Assembly (NCBI GenBank): GCA_026120185.1
Contig: JANUWF010002022.1
Coordinates: 496,001 to 560,000, forward strand
Direction: 5' to 3'
Length of the DNA: 64,000 nucleotides
Source of the DNA: Voacanga thouarsii
Lineage: Eukaryota > Streptophyta > Magnoliopsida > Gentianales > Apocynaceae
In this document: positions 61,082 to 64,000 of the stretch, one piece after another
Layout: every line of letters begins with the position of its first letter
Numbering within the stretch: the stretch's first letter is position 1
Made by a program: the position numbers and the translations under genes
The notes under the pieces: model-generated
Database searches by the model: none
What the model saw: the letters and a program-made list of their open reading frames with translations, nothing else
Told to the model about the DNA's origin: nothing

Positions 61082-62060
61082 ATGTACAAGAATAAGAGGA
61101 TAATTGCCAGATGTGCCAACAAGTGTATGATGAGTAATAAGAAGGTTGTAAGGTGTCGCAAGGAACGTAACAACCTAAAGGGCTGCCATAGGCGTTATTG
61201 TGTGGATTGCATTCAGAAATGGTAATATTTTGTTAATTCATGGAAAGGTTTTTAGTTTTCTGCTTTATATGTGTTCTATATAATGCAACTTTTTGATTGT
61301 ATTAGAATAGAGTGTATGCTTTATAGTTGTTAGATTCTCCTACATTGTGTTTGTTATTAGGTGAATACAACATATATACATAATAGGGTACACATTCATT
61401 TGTTAATCAACACCTATTCTTGTAATATCTTCTGTTTGATATTGGGTATTTGGTTATGACCAAGCCAATCATAGATGGGTTTTATCTCATGAGATGCCAG
61501 ACCATGAGAGACATTTAATTTAATTTTTTGGTTTCTAATTCTTCAAACTCTATCTTATTGTTTTGTGTATGAAGTCTTTAACGAGCTATCCATTGCATAT
61601 TAATTTTCTATCTTCAACTTACTATACTTTAATGTATCTACATGACTAATATCTCATGCTGTAAAGATGAATGCTTCTTCTTCCTAGATCTTTACATGTT
61701 ATTTTTAATCCTATAAATTTACTTTAGATAGGCAAACCTATTTGCATGGCAAATCTGATCATTTTATGTTGCATGCCATTGTGGCCTGTGTAATTATTTT
61801 CCCCCCGTAAAGAGTATTACGAGTATTTTTTTTAATCTTCTAGGGAAAGCTCCTATCTTAGTTTTCTACTTTTAATGGTCTTATATATGTTGACTGCCAA
61901 AGGTAAATTTAAGTGAAGTTTCTACGTTGTTTTGGTAGGCAGGTTACAAATTAATTAGTTTTGCATGCTTAATGCAGGTACCCTAAACTTTCAGATGGTG
62001 CTGTTGCTCAGGCATACCCATATTGCCGAGTAGAGATGAAAGAGTAGGGAGGTGGATGAC
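61082..62060 (+). pseudogene. KDM3/JMJ25-like zinc-finger fragment (two exons)
   Basis: The first exon piece (about 61082-61220) reads KKVVRCRKERN, HRRYCVDCIQK and a final split Trp codon. A GT donor follows, then a long intron, an AG acceptor at about 61978-61979, and a second piece reading YPKLSDGAVAQAYPYCRVEM (61980-62047). Joined across the intron boundary the Trp codon is restored in phase. This matches the Cys-rich zinc-finger region before the JmjC domain in plant KDM3/JMJ25-type histone demethylases (a VVRC...RYC..C...WYPK...A..CP.CR pattern). The start CQMC is out of frame with the rest, and stops follow soon after. The JmjC catalytic domain is not present. Confidence 0.6.
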
Positions 62061-64000
62061 AAGGCAAGATGTGTTCAGATTGTGCACCTGGATGTTCCGA
62101 GGGAATGTGTGCATAATAGTGAAGAGGATGGTATAGTTTCTCATATAAAGTTTCTTCATTTGGATTATGGAGTCAAGAAGATGGAGTACCGGTATGTTAA
62201 TGATGATTTTTGCCAAAAAGGGTGAAATAAATATTAATTCAATTTATTCATATACTTTGATGTATTATATTTTTACTCTTAAAAAAAGTATACGTGGCTT
62301 CTAGATATTGTAAATATTCCTTATAAAAAAGGAAAATATAATGTTTTTATTGACCAATAATTGATTAGCTTCCAAGATAGGTTAAAGTAGAGATCTTGGA
62401 ATAAATTTGAAGGATATATTTCCAAAAGAAAAGAAGGTTTTATCAAATTTTTAGGTGGTCAAACAGAGTACTAAGGTAAGCTACAATTGTTTCCAATCCA
62501 TGTGCCAAGTGGCAGGCCATAAATGGTGCAATAATATACGGTAACTGGGGTGGGTGGTTTTGCATCAGAGTCAGCGTCATGTGATTTGTCGCTTTCTTCT
62601 TTTATGATTTTACACAATTCAACTCTTTCCTCTACATGTTTTTGAAGGTACATTTCCATCTAATACGTGGTCACTCATTGAAAAGATGGTGTTCGAGTAC
62701 ATTCCAATAATTGGGATTTTTAATTTATTTAAAATGGATAGATTTTGACTTTGGATAACTCCTCTTCCTATTCTTCTAATTAACAAACAATTATTCTTTC
62801 TATTCAAAATAAATTACTGTAGAAGTAATTGATTTGATTAGGAATTTTATATAACAATAAAAATAAGAAACATGTGAGTTTTGAAATAATTTAAATTTAA
62901 TTATATAAAAATAATATAAGAAGTGTATTAATTTTTTTTATATAATACACAATATATAGAAAATTTCTTTTAAAAAATATTAATTTTTTAGAATAACTCA
63001 AAATGATAAGTCGGTGTATTTAGATAGCTTTTCTTTCAAATCAAAATTTCATTTTAATTTAAAATAATTAGTATATAAATACTTTTTTGTCTAAAAAATT
63101 ATCATATATTCATAATAAAATATATCATCTCTCTTTAGCTATGCTTAAGTGCTACATTAATTTACATATTTTATAATTTTTATTATATTAATCAAACTCA
63201 TCTTAAACAATTACTATTCAAGTATCATTAATAAACCTTATTGACCTTTTTAATGGCGACGGCACAGGGCTAGCACTCATAAATGAATTGAAAGCTATGC
63301 TCACATAAACAAACAATACTAGAAAGTTGTTTAATTTTCTAGATTTTATCATAGAGTTATTTAGGATTTAGTTAGTTAAGTTAAACTTAATTGTTAGTAT
63401 TTTGGAGATGTTAACCAACTCTCCTGCCCTGCCCCTATCTAACTGGTGTGATAGGTGATATCAGCTGTTAAATCTTTCATTAAAAAACAGGGAAAAAATG
63501 GGTGATAAGTGTTACCTTTCAGCCAAGAGACTTGGAGTTCAATCTCTGTAGAGTTGCAAGTTTATTCTGCTGTTTAATATTTCCTCCCTATGGACCCTAC
63601 CCTTGGTTGTTGAAGATGGTTGGGCCAATTTCATTAGTGGGCATTCAAAATGTGACTATTATGGATCCAATCAATAAGTCTAACTTGGTTGTCTAATTCA
63701 CGGCCCGTACCATGGCCACATGGATTCAGAGGTAAGATAGATATTTGAATGAAATTAAACGTAATAAATATAAATATAAATATAAATAAACATATATATA
63801 TATATATATGAATTTAAATGGATAATAGATGTGATACTCTAATTCTACATGAGATTGGAATAAGAGTTATGAATAGTATATAAGGATAAATCTAAATATC
63901 TATTGTCAACTTAGGATATACATTTTAACCTAATGAGGACAGCGGCCAAGTAATTGAACGTGGTTACTGCTAGCAGAGTAGGTAACGAAGTGCTATACCG
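62061..64000. other. Unassigned AT-rich tail
   Basis: A minor open stretch (about 62060-62205) continues from the zinc-finger exon but is not recognised. The rest is AT-rich with an (AT)n run at about 63792-63808. At 63508-63545 a box B-like gagttcaatctc follows a tRNA-like stretch, possibly a decayed SINE. No gene can be supported. Confidence 0.45.

Noticed and set aside
58095..64000. Helitron carrying the two gene fragments
   Set aside because: No convincing 5' TC or 3' CTRR end with a hairpin was seen, so it is listed only as a possibility to test.

Overview
This window is plant nuclear DNA, almost certainly angiosperm. It is a gene-poor, AT-rich stretch built mostly of nested LTR retrotransposons. 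The evidence is plant-type Ty1/Copia and Ty3/Gypsy chromovirus proteins, primer binding sites matching initiator-Met tRNA, and intron-bearing relics of two plant gene families at the right edge. No intact host gene, ribosomal RNA, CRISPR array or bacterial-type operon is present. The species cannot be named from the sequence.

Left block (1-18757). A Ty1/Copia element on the minus strand (556-13269) has 1517-bp LTRs, a primer binding site, gag-protease, integrase, RT and RNase H. It is broken by frameshifts, by one Trp-to-stop change, and by a 4.3-kb solo Gypsy LTR (4156-8448) inside its integrase with a perfect 5-bp target duplication. The Copia element itself has no matching target duplication. 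Its right LTR runs into 11 bp of another Copia internal end, then two short templated filler pieces, then a 5'-truncated Gypsy LTR (13307-18757) that carries a nested solo LTR of a third family (15542-17575).

Centre (18758-24491). This is the 5' end of a minus-strand Gypsy element, here called A: LTR, primer binding site, an acidic leader ORF and a 57-codon gag start.

Right block (24492-58094). An old minus-strand Gypsy chromovirus, B, has a decayed gag-pol. A solo LTR (31714-36087) lies in its leader. A whole second Gypsy element, G1 (37104-54902), lies in its 5' LTR. G1 carries two solo LTRs of the third family (46412-48477 and 51755-53544). B sits inside an exon of a BCCIP-like gene relic. 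The order of insertion is therefore host exon, then B, then G1, then the third-family LTRs.

Tail (58095-64000). It holds the BCCIP-like relic (58096-58954), an unidentified coding relic (60360-60983), and a fragment resembling the zinc-finger part of KDM3/JMJ25-type histone demethylases (61082-62060). The rest is unassigned AT-rich DNA.

The most interesting points are: (i) an acidic leader ORF of about 150-175 codons between the primer binding site and gag in all three Gypsy copies; (ii) a tRNA-like box A/box B segment kept near the start of seven Gypsy LTRs; (iii) a 3-kb G1 gag-pol frame carrying eleven nonsense codons and no frameshift, mostly explicable by C-to-T change; and (iv) a Copia/Gypsy junction made of templated filler DNA.
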